64,000 nt of DNA from DATIYF01 sp035517775. Lineage in GTDB: Bacteria > Acidobacteriota > Terriglobia > Terriglobales > Acidobacteriaceae. Positions 1 to 8,981 of this stretch are shown here, one piece after another; within the stretch, counting starts at the first letter, position 1; each line of letters opens with the position of its first letter. The stretch lies in assembly GCA_035517775.1 (NCBI GenBank), contig DATIYF010000083.1, positions 43,113-107,112 of the forward strand, written 5' to 3'. The notes under the pieces were generated by a model, which was not told the DNA's origin, did no database searches, and worked only from the letters and a program-made list of their open reading frames with translations. The position numbers and the translations under genes are program-made.

Positions 1-133
1 ATACGGTCGCCTCCAGCCGCAAAGTCAGCCGGCTGTACACTTCGAAGGTCCAGCGGGCCAGCGCGCCGCCATAAAGTGGACTGAACTTCTCCCGGCCGGA
101 AAGCAGCACTCCCACCGTCAGCTTCGCCGTCAT
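1..133 (-). CDS. Glycosyltransferase N-terminus (partial, runs off the window)
   Basis: The first 44 codons of a minus-strand gene are visible, starting at an ATG at 131-133 and leaving the window at base 1. The peptide opens MTAKLTVGVLLSG and continues with YGGALARWTFEVYSRL. A short beta strand followed by a Gly-Gly-rich turn and an amphipathic helix is how many GT-B glycosyltransferases (GT4-like) begin. It lies downstream of the phosphatase-superfamily gene in the same orientation, so it is probably the next gene of the surface-glycan cluster. Family assignment rests on this short stretch and on context only. Confidence 0.5.
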   Translation of the reverse strand, partial: MTAKLTVGVLLSGREKFSPLYGGALARWTFEVYSRLTLRLEATV

Positions 134-241
134 GGCTGATCTGCCCATACCACGGCCGCCTGCCGCAGCCGCGCAAACGCGCGCACCGCTAAGCCGCCGG
201 GAAAAGATCCATCACACATCAAGCGCTCTCCAATGGTCCCT

Positions 242-1708
242 TCAGGAGCGCGAACCGCTGCTGAACCTCAGATCATCCAACAGCAGGTTCATGCGGGCCT
301 GGGGATCGCGCCGGTGCTCGGCCTCGTCCATATGCTGGCGGCACCGCTCCAGTAATCGCCGGCGCACGATGGTCTCGGTTCCGGCGGGCAGCGGGCGCAA
401 TTCCTGCGGATCGTTCTGCAAGTCATAGAGGGATTCGTGCCGGGTGCGGAAATCAAAGACTATCCTGTAACGGCGCTCACGCACTCCCAGAACCCGGGAA
501 TGCAGCTCAGCTTCAGCCCGCTGCGGATTTGTCGCCCGAGCGAGGCCCTCGGTAACCGCGGCATCCTGCCCATCTCCGCCATCTAAAATCTTCGCCAGAG
601 AACTGCCGCCCCGGAACTCCGGCGGAGCCGGAACCTCGAGGGCCTGCAGTAAAGTGGCCGGCAGATGAAGCGTGCTGAAAGGCCCCTCGATTTCTCTTTT
701 TGCTCCCGTGGGCAACCGTAGCAGCAGCGGCACCCGTGTCAGCTCGTCATGGAGATTGCCGGCAGAATGAAAACGGTCGCCGTGCTCTAGAAACTCTTCT
801 CCGTGGTCGGCCGTCAAGGCCAACACGCAATTCTGCCAAATGCCGGCCGTACGCAGCGCTCCCACAAATTGCCCGACCTGGGCATCCACCCAGCGGATGC
901 TGCAGTCATACAGGCCAATCATCTCCTCGCGATAACGCCGCAGCCGCTGTCTGGCGATGCCCTTTCGATTCCAGTAGCCATTCAGAAACTGCATCCGCGA
1001 TAGCGAAACTCCCGGCACGCCCAAATCGTTCTGCGCCGCCTGGCCCGGGTAGAAGGGCAAATGGGTATCCATGAAATGCAGCCAAAGAAAAAATGGCCGG
1101 CCGGCAACTTCTTGCAGCCACTTCACGGCGCCTTCGATCAATATGTTGGCAGCAGGATAAGGGCGCAGTTCATCGAGCGTGGCTTCGGTCCGATTCGCCC
1201 GCCACATGCCATAACGGAAGTACAGTTCGTCATACAGGCCGCCCAAAGGGCCCAGCCGGCCGGCGAATTTCATCAAGCTGGCGTTCAGTCGGGTCCCCAC
1301 GCCGCCTTCGGCCCTCTTGCCGTGTGCGGTGCCCCGCTCCGCGGTAAGAAAATCTTCGAATTTCTCGAATCCGGCCGCGTATCCGAAGCGGGCAGAAAGG
1401 TAGGGATTGGCCGCGATAAACGCCCCGGTGGCATAGCCGGCTTCGTGTAACACGGAGGCCAGCGTGGGCTCGCCAGGCGCCAGGCCGATCACGTCGCGCC
1501 CCAGCGCCAGCGGATAGCGCCCGGCCATAATGGCCGGAAATGAGTAGTAGGTGGGAACGCCGGCGGCGATGGTGTTGCGAAAAATCAGGCTCTCTGCTGC
1601 CAGGGAATCCAGAAACGGCGTGGTAGGCCGCGGGTATCCAAGAAAACCGCTGTGGTCGGCCCGCAAACAATCCACCGTAATGAGAACCAGCGAGCGCGGC
1701 CGGCTCAT
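242..1708 (-). CDS. Sulfatase-like / alkaline phosphatase superfamily enzyme
   Basis: This 488-residue protein has the fold signature of the sulfatase/alkaline-phosphatase superfamily. The N-terminal metal site appears as LVLITVDCLRADHSG (residues 7-21) and the C-terminal metal site as TADHGEEFLEHGDRFHSAG. In true sulfatases a Cys or Ser within C-x-P-S-R just before the TGRYP-type segment is converted to formylglycine. Here the matching segment reads TYYSFPAIMAGRYP, with Thr at the nucleophile position and no C/S-x-P-x-R. Phospho-transferring relatives use Thr or Ser there, so a phosphoryl or phosphoethanolamine-type transfer or hydrolysis on a glycan is likelier than sulfate-ester hydrolysis. 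I see no obvious signal peptide, so the protein is probably cytoplasmic. It follows a 66-residue small gene and closes the known part of the glycan cluster. Confidence 0.75.
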   Translation of the reverse strand: MSRPRSLVLITVDCLRADHSGFLGYPRPTTPFLDSLAAESLIFRNTIAAGVPTYYSFPAIMAGRYPLALGRDVIGLAPGEPTLASVLHEAGYATGAFIAANPYLSARFGYAAGFEKFEDFLTAERGTAHGKRAEGGVGTRLNASLMKFAGRLGPLGGLYDELYFRYGMWRANRTEATLDELRPYPAANILIEGAVKWLQEVAGRPFFLWLHFMDTHLPFYPGQAAQNDLGVPGVSLSRMQFLNGYWNRKGIARQRLRRYREEMIGLYDCSIRWVDAQVGQFVGALRTAGIWQNCVLALTADHGEEFLEHGDRFHSAGNLHDELTRVPLLLRLPTGAKREIEGPFSTLHLPATLLQALEVPAPPEFRGGSSLAKILDGGDGQDAAVTEGLARATNPQRAEAELHSRVLGVRERRYRIVFDFRTRHESLYDLQNDPQELRPLPAGTETIVRRRLLERCRQHMDEAEHRRDPQARMNLLLDDLRFSSGSRS

Positions 1709-1775
1709 GCGCCGGCTTCCTGCCGAAGTGGTTTGGCCTGCCTTGTAGATTCCGCACCCGCCGCCATGCCCAGCC

Positions 1776-1976
1776 TCAAATGTATCCCAGGTCTTTCAAT
1801 CTCTCTTCGATGATCTTCTGTTCGGCCTCGTCCATGCGCGCGGCATCGTCGCGCAAGAGTTGGCGCAGCACAAACTCCAGGAATGGCTCCAGGCCGCCGT
1901 AGCGGGCCCCATAGCGCTCCTGCGCAGCGCGGCAAAGTTCCTCCGGCAAGCGCAGTTCTCTGCTGTCCTCGGTCAT
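1776..1976 (-). CDS. Small helical protein encoded ahead of the sulfatase-like gene
   Basis: This 66-residue ORF starts at an ATG at 1974-1976 that shares its first base with the TGA of the flippase gene (TGATG arrangement), so translation is probably coupled. The sequence starts MTEDSRELRLPEELCRAA and ends EERLKDLGYI. It has a short beta-like RELRLP segment followed by helices, and is rich in acidic residues and arginine. The N-terminal part resembles ribbon-helix-helix-like small proteins. The ending resembles tails often seen at the C-termini of sulfatase-family proteins. A detached helper or tail for the downstream sulfatase-like enzyme is possible but unproven. No function is assigned. 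Confidence 0.6.
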   Translation of the reverse strand: MTEDSRELRLPEELCRAAQERYGARYGGLEPFLEFVLRQLLRDDAARMDEAEQKIIEERLKDLGYI

Positions 1977-3559
1977 CAAACACCTGCCTCCGCGCGCGGA
2001 ATCACCGATCGAACCCGCGACCAGACGGCCCGCGCGATCATCCGGTCGTCTTCGTCCAGGCCCAGCGCCAGGGCCAGGGAGATAAAAATTGCGTATGCCA
2101 GCAATACGGCAGCGCCGATGGTCAGCCATTGAGGATGCAGGGCGCCCAAGCGGGCCCGCCACAGCCACAAAACAGCAAGTGCTCCGGCCAGCGGAACCAG
2201 CAGCCGCAGATAGCTTCGGTTGTACGGACTCAACCCCAGACGCCGACGAACTTCCAGCAGATACCAGAGGTTGGTTGCGCACACTGTAGCAGCCATGCTG
2301 ATGGCCGCGCCGGTCATTCCCCACCTTGGAGTCAACGCCAGATTGAGGCCCACCATCAGGGCTGCCATGGAAGCATGAATCTTGACCAGCGCATTCTGGT
2401 GGCCGGTCATGAACAGCAGCGTACCCGACGACCCGACCCCGCAGTTTACCAGTTGGCCCACTGTGCCGATCACCAGCACCAGCCAGCCGGCCCGGAAGTC
2501 GCGTCCAAAAATTCCCATCAGCCCGGAGGCGAAGAAGATCATGCCCGCCGCCAGCGGAATGGTGAGCCCCAGAATCCACTTGGTCAGGGTCTGAAACATT
2601 CGCGATACCACCGCTCGCTGTTCCCCGGCACTGAGACCGGAAACCACCGGGGCAAATATCTGATTCACCGAACGCAGCACCACGGTCACGAATATGATCA
2701 GCGAGCCGGCCACGGCATAGATCCCCACCTCACGGGCATCGCGATATATACCCAGCACGACCCGGTCGGTTTCGGACATTAGATATTGCAGAAGCCCCAG
2801 GCCCAGGGCCGCTCCAGAGAAAGACATGACTCCCTTTTCCAGGGAGGGCAGGGTGGACGAAAATGCGCGCGCCGCCCGCGGGGTAAGCCTCCAGGCGGTG
2901 CCAGCCATCAAACCCAGCACCAGCACCGCACTGAAAATCTGCGCCAGCACATAGCCCGATAGTCCCAGCCCCAGGCTCACCAGAATGACGGTGATCACCA
3001 TGGTCGCGGGAATACCGACAAAGTTGCTGATCACGGTACGCCGCGCGACCGCCTTGTATCCACCCAGCACCTGGGCCAGAAACGTGGTGAAGACCCCCAA
3101 CAGCATGATGAGAACGAACATCCCCACAAAGGGTTGAAGCTCGGGAGTGTGATAGACACGAAGCGCAATCCACGGTCCTGCCAGCAAGACGGCCACGCCC
3201 AGCACCAGATTGGCCGCCAGCAGAACGGCCAGCGCGCGCACCAGAAAACTGCGCAGGGATTCGAATTTCCCCGTCGCCGAGTACGCCGGGATAAAACGCA
3301 ACGCGGCCTGGGGCAACCCCAGAGCATTGAAAACGCTCAGGAAACCGACCACCGTCATCCCCAGGGCGTAGATGCCCAGCGCTCTCGCGCCCAGCACGCG
3401 GGCCAGGTAAACCTTGAACAGGTAAGAAGCTGCCGCGGTAAAGACGGTGCCCGCGAAAAACACCCCGGAGTGGCGCGAGACCTGCCCCATCTGCCGCCGG
3501 AAGCTCTGCGTGTCCAGGGTCTCCGGCGATACCTCGGGAACTGGGTTCGATGCCGTCAT
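1976..3559 (-). CDS. Wzx-type polysaccharide flippase (MOP/MATE superfamily)
   Basis: This 527-residue integral membrane protein has roughly 12-14 hydrophobic segments. The N-terminal block includes HSGVFFAGTVFTAAASYLF and YLARVLGARALGIYALGM, the usual opening of Wzx/RfbX and MurJ-like lipid-linked oligosaccharide flippases. It should move undecaprenyl-linked repeat units across the inner membrane for the surface glycan made by this cluster. The start chosen is the ATG at 3557-3559 (MTASNPVPEV); the open frame continues upstream, but that stretch is antisense to the neighbouring glycosyltransferase-like gene. The stop overlaps the start of the 66-residue gene by one base. The gap to the upstream gene is 53 bases, consistent with one operon. 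Confidence 0.85.
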   Translation of the reverse strand: MTASNPVPEVSPETLDTQSFRRQMGQVSRHSGVFFAGTVFTAAASYLFKVYLARVLGARALGIYALGMTVVGFLSVFNALGLPQAALRFIPAYSATGKFESLRSFLVRALAVLLAANLVLGVAVLLAGPWIALRVYHTPELQPFVGMFVLIMLLGVFTTFLAQVLGGYKAVARRTVISNFVGIPATMVITVILVSLGLGLSGYVLAQIFSAVLVLGLMAGTAWRLTPRAARAFSSTLPSLEKGVMSFSGAALGLGLLQYLMSETDRVVLGIYRDAREVGIYAVAGSLIIFVTVVLRSVNQIFAPVVSGLSAGEQRAVVSRMFQTLTKWILGLTIPLAAGMIFFASGLMGIFGRDFRAGWLVLVIGTVGQLVNCGVGSSGTLLFMTGHQNALVKIHASMAALMVGLNLALTPRWGMTGAAISMAATVCATNLWYLLEVRRRLGLSPYNRSYLRLLVPLAGALAVLWLWRARLGALHPQWLTIGAAVLLAYAIFISLALALGLDEDDRMIARAVWSRVRSVIPRAEAGV

Positions 3560-3612
3560 CGGCTCCGGTCTGGCTTCTCCTTGGGGATGGGCAAACGCTC
3601 CAAGCAAGATTA

Positions 3613-5352
3613 CTACGAGAGGTTGGCCCGCCCGGTCGAGGCGATCTTGCCGGAGAGCAGCGCCTCGAATTCTCGCGGATCCAGCCGCGTCCACAACTGG
3701 GGTGGCGCCGTGCTCGCGGCCTCCAGGAGGCGTGGTATGGAGGCGATCTCGGCCGGCAAATGGAGAACCCGTGCAATGCCAAAGCGTTCGAACTGCGAAA
3801 TGTATCCGCCCGGAGATCCGCGCAGCCAGCCCAGCAGGAATACGGGAATTCCCCGGCTGGCACACTCCAGCGCGACGGTGGACTCCACCGTAATGGCGCA
3901 ACGCGCCTTTTGCCAGATCTCGTCTCGGATGGGGCCACCCATCACCTGAATCCCCTTCAACTGAGACGGCGGCAGGCAGCGGCGCAGCAGCCGCCACTGC
4001 CCCGGCACATTCTCAAAGGGATGAAGCTTGAACACCAGTTGCCAGCCGGCGGCTGCTGTGAGGGCTGTCAAGTGTGGGAGCAGATCGCGATAGAGTTCCT
4101 CCATTCGCCAACCGTCGGCGGCATAGGGTTCGGTGAAAAACACCAGCCATCGCCGTGCTGAAGCCGCGGCCTCGGAATGCACCGCCGGGACCTCGCACGA
4201 CTCCGGTCCGCCCAGCACAATCTTCTCCGGCGCCACCCGGCCGATACGCACGGCGTAGTCGCGCTCGATTTCTCCCTTGGCCAGGAAGAAGTCCGCTTGC
4301 AAGGGCTTAATCGCCAGCCGCATTTCGAAAATCCCATGATGGCAAGCCAGCGCGGGAATGCCCTCATGACGCGCCAGGATCAGAGGAATCCGCGAATAAG
4401 GATTGCCTTCATCGGCGGAAAGGCAGGCCGTGATCGTCTCCGCCTGGAAAAGACGCAGCCAGGCGTCGCGAACCGCCATACACCAGCGCAGATAACCCGG
4501 AATTTGCGCCAGAACGCCGCCGGCCTCGGCGGCAGCGAACTCCGGAGCGCTATCCATCAGGCGGCGGCTGAGGCCTTCCCAGGCTTCCAGCATCTGCTGC
4601 AACTCCTTCTCGTGGATGGGCCCAAAATAGGGATCCAGAGAAATCATGCGGACATTTGCGGGCAATGGGCTAAGGCGGGCGCTGCGCCGGGCCACGGCCA
4701 GCAGGAACTCCTGCTCGGGCAGCAAGCGAGCGTAGGCTGCCTCAGTCCGCGAGACGTTGATATAGGCGGAAGGCAGCAGCACCACCGGCCGCCCCGAGGA
4801 GGGCTTGCGGCGGATGAGCCGCCGCCGCAGCCGGTGCTCGCGGTCGAATTTATCCTGCAGGACTTGGGCGATGGTGGCGGCATCGAGAGCCCGAAGCGCT
4901 GCGCGGTAATGCGCCAGCCGGCGCGCCGCCCGCCCGCGGGCCTGGGGCAAAAAGGACAAGCGCACTCCCAACAACGCCCTTAGCGCCTCGAACCACGGGT
5001 CTGAGCGGCTGGCATATAGATCAATCCCGGCTGCCAGGAAACTGGCGAGGCGCGGCAGCAAAATGCAGGTCCGGAGCGGCTGCTCGATCATCATCGAGAC
5101 CACGTCCCACCAGTCCAAGCCATGCTCGTCCACCATGGCGCCCAGCCCGAGCTGCAGGAGTTCCTTTTCCCGGTACAGATCTGAAACCTCTTCGACCAGG
5201 GCAGAGAGACTGAGCACGCGGCAGCCGGTCTGCCGGCTCCAGGCGCCGTAGATCGCGGCGGGCGAGCGGCCAAAGTCCACCACCAGGTCCCAGCGCTGGT
5301 CTGGCGCCGGTGGCGGCAACATATCCTCGGGATGCAGCAGCAGAACCTTCAT
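3613..5352 (-). CDS. GT-B-like surface polysaccharide biosynthesis protein
   Basis: This 579-residue cytoplasmic protein starts at the ATG at 5350-5352 (MKVLLLHPEDMLPPP). The N-terminal half has the alternating hydrophobic strands and helices of a Rossmann-like domain. The C-terminal third contains LACHHGIFEMRL, VFKLHPFENVP and ITVESTVALECASRGIPVF. These resemble the C-terminal domain of GT-B enzymes such as CDP-glycerol:glycerophosphotransferase and capsule polysaccharide transferases, where a His/Pro loop and a Glu/Ser loop bind the nucleotide donor. It lies 34 bases downstream of pseI and may transfer the nonulosonic acid, but this is context only. The open frame extends upstream into pseI; that part is not credible coding sequence. 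Confidence 0.65.
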   Translation of the reverse strand: MKVLLLHPEDMLPPPAPDQRWDLVVDFGRSPAAIYGAWSRQTGCRVLSLSALVEEVSDLYREKELLQLGLGAMVDEHGLDWWDVVSMMIEQPLRTCILLPRLASFLAAGIDLYASRSDPWFEALRALLGVRLSFLPQARGRAARRLAHYRAALRALDAATIAQVLQDKFDREHRLRRRLIRRKPSSGRPVVLLPSAYINVSRTEAAYARLLPEQEFLLAVARRSARLSPLPANVRMISLDPYFGPIHEKELQQMLEAWEGLSRRLMDSAPEFAAAEAGGVLAQIPGYLRWCMAVRDAWLRLFQAETITACLSADEGNPYSRIPLILARHEGIPALACHHGIFEMRLAIKPLQADFFLAKGEIERDYAVRIGRVAPEKIVLGGPESCEVPAVHSEAAASARRWLVFFTEPYAADGWRMEELYRDLLPHLTALTAAAGWQLVFKLHPFENVPGQWRLLRRCLPPSQLKGIQVMGGPIRDEIWQKARCAITVESTVALECASRGIPVFLLGWLRGSPGGYISQFERFGIARVLHLPAEIASIPRLLEAASTAPPQLWTRLDPREFEALLSGKIASTGRANLS

Positions 5353-5386
5353 TTCGTGCGGTGACCGGCTCGCTGGGCGGGCAAGC

Positions 5387-6481
5387 TCAACGGGATACCA
5401 GCTCCCACTGCAAGGGAGTTCCGCGGGCGATATCGCAGGCGGCGCACTGGCCCAGTATCTCAGGTAGATGGCGGGTGTGCAGTCCGTCGCCGGGGCGAAT
5501 GGAGCGCACATTCTGCGCCGTGAAAGCCTCGCCCCGTCTCACGTCCTGCACTACGAAGAGTGACCGGCGGAAGCGGCGCATGCCCTGCTCACGCGGGCCG
5601 GAGCCGAAATGCGCCTCGCCCAGGGCCGGTTCCGCCATGCGCACGGCTTCCACCATGGCTTTGAATTCTTGCGGCTCCAGAGAGAAGGCACTGTCTGGCC
5701 CTTTCAGCGAGCGGGAAAGCGTGAAGTGCTTTTCGATGATGCAGGCTCCAAGCGCCACCGCCGCCACCGCAACCGCGCTTCCCATTGTGTGGTCAGAAAG
5801 GCCCACAGGGACCCCAAAGCGCCGCGCCAGCTCGGGAATCGTACGCAGGTTCATCTCCTGGGGCGAGGCTGGGTATGCGCTGGTGCACTTGAGCAGGGCG
5901 ATCTGCCCCGCCCCGGCCTGGCGCGCGGTCTGCACCGCCTCCTCGATTTCCTCAAGCTCCGCCATGCCGGTCGAAAGAATCAGCGGCTTACCCGTGCTCG
6001 CCATTTTTTGGATGAGCGGAATATCCACCAGCTCGGGCGAAGCCACCTTGTAAGCCGGCACGCCCATCTTTTCCAGAAAATCGACCGCCGTCGGATCGAA
6101 AGGCGAAGAAAAAAGGTCTATGCCGATTTCATCGGCCAACTGCTTCAGTTTCGGCTGCCATTCCCAGGGCGTGTAGGCTTCGCCATAGAGCTCGTAAAGT
6201 GTCTGCCCATCCCAGAGGGTTCCTCCGCCAATGCGAAAGCATTCTCTGTCGCTTCGAATCGTGATGGTATCGGGAGTGTAGGTTTGAAGCTTGACCGCAT
6301 CCGCGCCGGCATCCCGGGCGGCGCGAACCATGCGCACCGCCTGCTCGTAGTCCTGATGATGATTGGCGGAGAGCTCGGCAATGATATAGGCGGGGTGGCC
6401 TGGGCCGATCACCCGCGCCCCGATGCCAAAGAGCGCAGCTGCTTTGGTGATTGCCTGGTGCAGAACGCCTCCCGGAGTCAT
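5387..6481 (-). CDS. pseI: Pseudaminic acid synthase PseI (NeuB family)
   Basis: This 364-residue enzyme belongs to the NeuB family, which condenses phosphoenolpyruvate with a six-carbon amino sugar to give a nonulosonic acid. Diagnostic blocks are YIIAELSANHHQDYEQA, DAVKLQTYTPDTITI, GEAYTPWEW, LFSSPFDPTAVDFLEK, ALLKCTSAYPASP, GLSDHTMG and IIEKHFTLSRSLKGPDSAFS. The YTPWEW and SLKGPDSAFS forms follow PseI more closely than sialic or legionaminic acid synthases. The C-terminal ~60 residues form the SAF (antifreeze-like) domain, starting near RRSLFVVQDV. Length is normal for the family (about 340-365). It sits with pseB, pseC and pseG-like genes in one orientation, which supports pseudaminic acid or a close isomer as the product. 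Confidence 0.9.
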   Translation of the reverse strand: MTPGGVLHQAITKAAALFGIGARVIGPGHPAYIIAELSANHHQDYEQAVRMVRAARDAGADAVKLQTYTPDTITIRSDRECFRIGGGTLWDGQTLYELYGEAYTPWEWQPKLKQLADEIGIDLFSSPFDPTAVDFLEKMGVPAYKVASPELVDIPLIQKMASTGKPLILSTGMAELEEIEEAVQTARQAGAGQIALLKCTSAYPASPQEMNLRTIPELARRFGVPVGLSDHTMGSAVAVAAVALGACIIEKHFTLSRSLKGPDSAFSLEPQEFKAMVEAVRMAEPALGEAHFGSGPREQGMRRFRRSLFVVQDVRRGEAFTAQNVRSIRPGDGLHTRHLPEILGQCAACDIARGTPLQWELVSR

Positions 6482-6562
6482 TTGCCTGCGACTTCTTCTG
6501 GATGATAAGTGCGAGAGATGAGCTCCGCAACCTTGAGCTTGACCGGCAGAAGCTAAAAGAAG

Positions 6563-7333
6563 CTATTCCACAATGACGTATGCGCAGGTGGGGGCAAGCG
6601 GAGAGCGTTCGATGCGGCAGTGGCGAGTTCCCAGCACTTCTCGCACGGCGGCTGTCTCTCCGGGAAAGGCCGGGTGGCACAGTTCATCGAAAGCGAGAAT
6701 GGATCCGCGGGTGAGGTAATCGCGAATGGCCCCCAGGCATTTGCGCGTAGGCTCGTAGAGATCCATGTCGAAGTAGGCGAGCGCGATGATGGTCTCGGGG
6801 TGGTCTTTCAGGTATCTCGGAACTGTGACCGCGACATCGCCTTTGACCAGCGCATACTTCTTGATGTGACTGAGAGGGCTTTCCTGCTCGTGATAATCGA
6901 GGATGCCCTCGAGATACCGTTCATATCCCGGCGAAACTCCGTAGGCTCCCGTCATTACGCTGGGGGAACGTTTGTCGCGGCGGGAAACACCGGTAAAGCC
7001 GCTGAAGGTATCGAAGCCGATAATTTTCCGGGTGTGGTTGTAGGGTTCGTAAATGCCGCGGAAAGAAGAAAACAGTGCCAGATTTTGCCCCCAGCGCGTG
7101 CCGAACTCGGCGACCACGCCATGGACATTCACCACTTTCTGGTAAAGCTCGTGCATGTACAACAGCCGGGAGAGGCTTTGGCGGCTGAGAAACAGGCCCA
7201 GATTGTTGAATAGCTCCTCGGCGGGGATTGGGCAATTCTCGAAATGCGCATAAAACCGCTTTCGGAATTCTGCTTCCCTGCCCGAAGACAGTGTATGGAT
7301 TTTCTGTATCTTGCGGTTCGCGGAACGGGGCAT
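6563..7333 (-). CDS. TylF/MycF-type sugar O-methyltransferase
   Basis: This 256-residue protein belongs to the TylF/macrocin O-methyltransferase family of SAM-dependent enzymes. Visible motifs are VHGVVAEFGTRWGQNLALF (SAM-binding Gly-rich loop), IIGFDTFSGFTG (acidic residue after strand 2), ALAYFDMDLYEPTRKCL (metal-binding Asp region) and LAFDELCHPAFPGET. Family members methylate hydroxyls of nucleotide-linked or glycan-bound deoxysugars and depend on Mg2+. Here it probably decorates the cell-surface glycan. It lies 26 bases downstream of the pseG-like fusion and 81 bases upstream of pseI, so it is likely cotranscribed. The ATG at 7331-7333 is the only sensible start. Confidence 0.8.
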   Translation of the reverse strand: MPRSANRKIQKIHTLSSGREAEFRKRFYAHFENCPIPAEELFNNLGLFLSRQSLSRLLYMHELYQKVVNVHGVVAEFGTRWGQNLALFSSFRGIYEPYNHTRKIIGFDTFSGFTGVSRRDKRSPSVMTGAYGVSPGYERYLEGILDYHEQESPLSHIKKYALVKGDVAVTVPRYLKDHPETIIALAYFDMDLYEPTRKCLGAIRDYLTRGSILAFDELCHPAFPGETAAVREVLGTRHCRIERSPLAPTCAYVIVE

Positions 7334-7359
7334 CTCAAATCCAACGCAAACGTAGCAGA

Positions 7360-8895
7360 TTATATATCCGTTTGCTCGAGGCCATCTCCGCGGGAGTTGC
7401 TTTCGGCGACGAAGTGAACGGCCGCCTGACCGCTGTGAAGCTCGGTTGCCTGGCGCCGGAATCCGGCCTGCTCGAAGAGCCGCAGGGATGCCTGGTTCTC
7501 CGGTTTCACAAAAGCATCAACCGCCGCGACGGCGGTGGTTCGGCGCAACTCCTCCAAAGTCTGGTCCAGAACCAGGCAGCCGTATCCCCGCCCCCGGAAT
7601 TCTCGCCCAAGGCTGAGCGAGACTAGAGCACGGTTGCGCCTGAGGTCGTATCTGACCTGGCCGATCGGCCCCCACTGGGCATCGCTGATGACATACAGGA
7701 TGCAGCCGGGATCGGCGAGCTTCGCCGAAAACCATTCCTGGTGCGCCTCCCAGGGAATCGGCTCCGAGGTAAAGGAGGCGGCGCGCACCTCCGGGTCGTT
7801 GGCCCACTCCCAGAGCAGGCGGCAATCTTTCTCTTCCGCGCGCCGCACTTGCAAGCCGCTGCCGAGCATCCCTCGAACCACCCTCTCCGCTCCACGGCCA
7901 TCCACCAGGCTGCGGGCGCGCGCACTCATTCGACCCCTGGTCTCGGGGGAGCGCGCCGTCTCCTCCAGTTCTTGAGCGAGTTTCTCTACAGAAGTATCGT
8001 GCAGGCTGCCAAGATGAATGGCGGCGCCGCGGCGATGCAACTCCTCGGCCAGGGGCCGCTGATTGGGTGCCAGATCAATCAAAAGCGCCGGCAGACCGAG
8101 CAGACACAACTCCCAGCAGGTGGCCCCCGCCGCCGAAATGCCCATATCCGCCCAGGCCATCAAGCTGCCCATATCGGCGACATTGCGATGCAATCGCACC
8201 GAAGCCGCCTGGGCTCCGGCCCGCTCCAGGTCCTCAGTGTGAGGATTGCTTCCGCCTATCACGACGGCTGCTTCCAGTTCCGTCATGGGGCCAGGCGCCA
8301 GAGCCTGCAGTACTCGCGCCGTAAAATTCTCCGGATCGCTGCCGCCCATGGTCACCAGCAGCTTACGCGCAATGGGAGAAATCTCGCGCTTCCACTCGCG
8401 CCATTTGGCAAATTCGCGCCGCAGCAGGGCATAGCGCGTGCCCAGCAGAAGCCGGGTATTGGGCCCGCGCTGTTCATACATGCCTTCGCTCGCCTGCAGA
8501 TTCTGATTAAGTACCAGATCGGCGAAATATGGGCCACCGCCGTGGTCATCTATCAGCAGCAGCTTCAGAGCTGCGTCTTTGATGGCGCGTTGATAAGAGG
8601 CAGAAAAGTGATAGCCGTCCACAACCACCCAGGCCGCTCCACGCTCTTCCGCCAACTCCCGCACCTGGGCAGCATCTTCCGGACTGCCGGGCACAGCTTT
8701 GATGCAAACCAGGGAAATATCCTCTGCCTGCAGGCGCTCGGTGAAAGGCGAGGGAGGTTGGGCCATGGCGAATACCGCCTCGCCGCCCGCATCCTGCCAG
8801 GCCTGGGCCAGGGCCAGGCACCGCATGGCGTGCCCATGCCCGATGGCGGGGCCGGCATCGTCGCGCAGAATGAGAACTCCGGGAGAGTAGCGCAA
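7360..8895 (-). CDS. pseG: PseG-PseH fusion: UDP-sugar hydrolase plus N-acetyltransferase
   Basis: Two pseudaminic pathway activities lie in one polypeptide of about 511 residues. Residues 1 to ~345 match PseG/SpsG, the GT-B-fold hydrolase that releases UDP: VLILRDDAGPAIGHGHAMRC, LLIDDHGGGPYFADLVLNQN, TMGGSDPENFT, SAAGATCWELCLLGLPAL. Residues ~348-500 form a GNAT domain resembling PseH, the N-4 acetyltransferase: LLWEWANDPEVRAASFTSEP, IPWEAHQEWF, GQVRYDL, REFRGRGYGCLVLDQTLE. In Campylobacter and Helicobacter these are separate proteins. The start is uncertain. No ATG fits the PseG N-terminus, so I chose the TTG at 8893-8895; TTG at 8923-8925 is an alternative. The longer open frame runs into the divergent FemAB-like gene and is unlikely. 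The gene ends with TAA 26 bases before the methyltransferase gene. Confidence 0.85.
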   Translation of the reverse strand: MRYSPGVLILRDDAGPAIGHGHAMRCLALAQAWQDAGGEAVFAMAQPPSPFTERLQAEDISLVCIKAVPGSPEDAAQVRELAEERGAAWVVVDGYHFSASYQRAIKDAALKLLLIDDHGGGPYFADLVLNQNLQASEGMYEQRGPNTRLLLGTRYALLRREFAKWREWKREISPIARKLLVTMGGSDPENFTARVLQALAPGPMTELEAAVVIGGSNPHTEDLERAGAQAASVRLHRNVADMGSLMAWADMGISAAGATCWELCLLGLPALLIDLAPNQRPLAEELHRRGAAIHLGSLHDTSVEKLAQELEETARSPETRGRMSARARSLVDGRGAERVVRGMLGSGLQVRRAEEKDCRLLWEWANDPEVRAASFTSEPIPWEAHQEWFSAKLADPGCILYVISDAQWGPIGQVRYDLRRNRALVSLSLGREFRGRGYGCLVLDQTLEELRRTTAVAAVDAFVKPENQASLRLFEQAGFRRQATELHSGQAAVHFVAESNSRGDGLEQTDI

Positions 8896-8981
8896 GGTCG
8901 AATGTCCGTTGCGATCGGCACTCAATGCAAGCGATTCTACCAGCCGCGGGCGGCCAGGCGACCCTGGGATTCCTTTCGATC

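Noticed and set aside
5353..5511. N-terminal extension of the GT-B-like protein into pseI
   Set aside because: The extra 53 codons are another reading frame of the pseI C-terminus and have no sensible sequence. The ATG at 5352 gives a normal N-terminal strand.
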